A stretch of DNA of 6,363 nucleotides from the NCBI GenBank assembly GCA_030636245.1, contig DAOVXI010000106.1:1-6363 (forward strand), in the 5' to 3' direction. The notes beneath the pieces are model-generated. The model saw only the letters and a list, made by a program, of their open reading frames with translations. It made no database searches and was not told the origin of the DNA. The translations under genes were made by a program, and so were the position numbers. The DNA is from Deltaproteobacteria bacterium. Lineage in GTDB: Bacteria > Desulfobacterota > GWC2-55-46 > DRQE01. Shown piece by piece: positions 6,131-6,363 of the stretch; position 1 is the first letter of the stretch, and the number at the start of each line of letters is the position of its first letter.

Positions 6131-6138
6131 AACCGATT

Positions 6139-6363
6139 ATGCGTTCTATTAAATCTATTAAACTTAAACATATCATATATGGGCTTGCAGGGGCTGCTGG
6201 CTCATCTCTGCTTATAATGCTTGGTATATTCATCTATCTCACGCACGATCTTCCAGCTCTTAATGCCGTAGAGGACTATACCCCGGATCTTATAACCAAG
6301 GTTTATGCACGTGACGGTCAGGTCATCGGCGAGTTCTATAAACAAAGACGTGTAGTGGTCTCC
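6139..6363 (+). CDS. mrcA: Class A penicillin-binding protein (PBP1A-type), N-terminal part
   Basis: The first 75 codons of a gene that continues past the right edge. A short basic cytoplasmic tail (R2, K5, K8, K10) is followed by one membrane anchor at about 12-34. Then comes the junction segment typical of PBP1A proteins: DLPAL at 36-40, DYTPDLITKVYARDG at about 45-59 and IGEF at 62-65, ahead of the glycosyltransferase (GT51) domain. Full-length relatives polymerise lipid II glycan strands and cross-link their peptides in the periplasm. Catalytic residues of both domains lie beyond the window, so activity cannot be judged. The in-frame TAA at 6130-6132 fixes the start at ATG 6139; there is no Shine-Dalgarno. 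The gene is divergent from rel. The class A PBP call is firm, the PBP1A subclass less so. Confidence 0.88.
   Translation, partial: MRSIKSIKLKHIIYGLAGAAGSSLLIMLGIFIYLTHDLPALNAVEDYTPDLITKVYARDGQVIGEFYKQRRVVVS

Noticed and set aside
1..6363. Mobile element, CRISPR array, toxin-antitoxin or phage-defence module
   Set aside because: I saw no terminal repeats, transposase, regularly spaced repeats, small toxin-antitoxin pair or RNA genes. Apart from the left membrane protein every complete gene belongs to a recognised, mostly core family.

Overview
The window looks like chromosomal DNA from a Gram-negative bacterium, most likely a deltaproteobacterium-like lineage. The inference rests on an exported DUF4197 protein, a PBP1A-type wall synthase, a Rel enzyme next to ridA, a zinc-type bL28, and heavy use of ATA and AGG codons. 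The assignment is only approximate. There is no sign of a mobile element, CRISPR array, tRNA or rRNA. Coding density is very high and no gene-free stretch exceeds about 120 bases.

Layout: (i) 1-1455, minus strand, is the first 485 codons of a protein that runs off the left edge. It has about seven membrane segments and an extracytoplasmic tail carrying a TPR-like motif, and I do not recognise the family. (ii) 1456-1575 is a compact divergent promoter region whose two -35 boxes abut. (iii) 1576-2998, plus strand, holds an exported DUF4197 protein and, 7 bases later, a UPF0173 metallo-beta-lactamase-fold hydrolase. (iv) 3025-3309, plus strand, is rpmB (bL28) with its own extended -10 promoter. 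(v) 3368-3398 is a probably bidirectional terminator between convergent genes. (vi) 3418-6024, read on the minus strand, is the operon rel-ridA: a bifunctional (p)ppGpp synthetase/hydrolase, then the 2-iminoacid deaminase. (vii) 6025-6138 is a second compact divergent promoter region. (viii) 6139-6363, plus strand, is the N-terminal start of a class A penicillin-binding protein cut by the right edge.

Most of the window is ordinary housekeeping: ribosome, stringent response, metabolite repair and wall synthesis. The parts that repay a second look are the unrecognised membrane protein with its AT-rich coding sequence, and the promoter architecture. Two genes (DUF4197 and the PBP) lack a Shine-Dalgarno and have good sigma-70-type promoters placed so that +1 would fall on or beside the ATG, which suggests leaderless transcripts. 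Genes with longer leaders (rpmB, rel, ridA) have clear Shine-Dalgarno sequences. I found no convincing new defence, secretion or mobile system.
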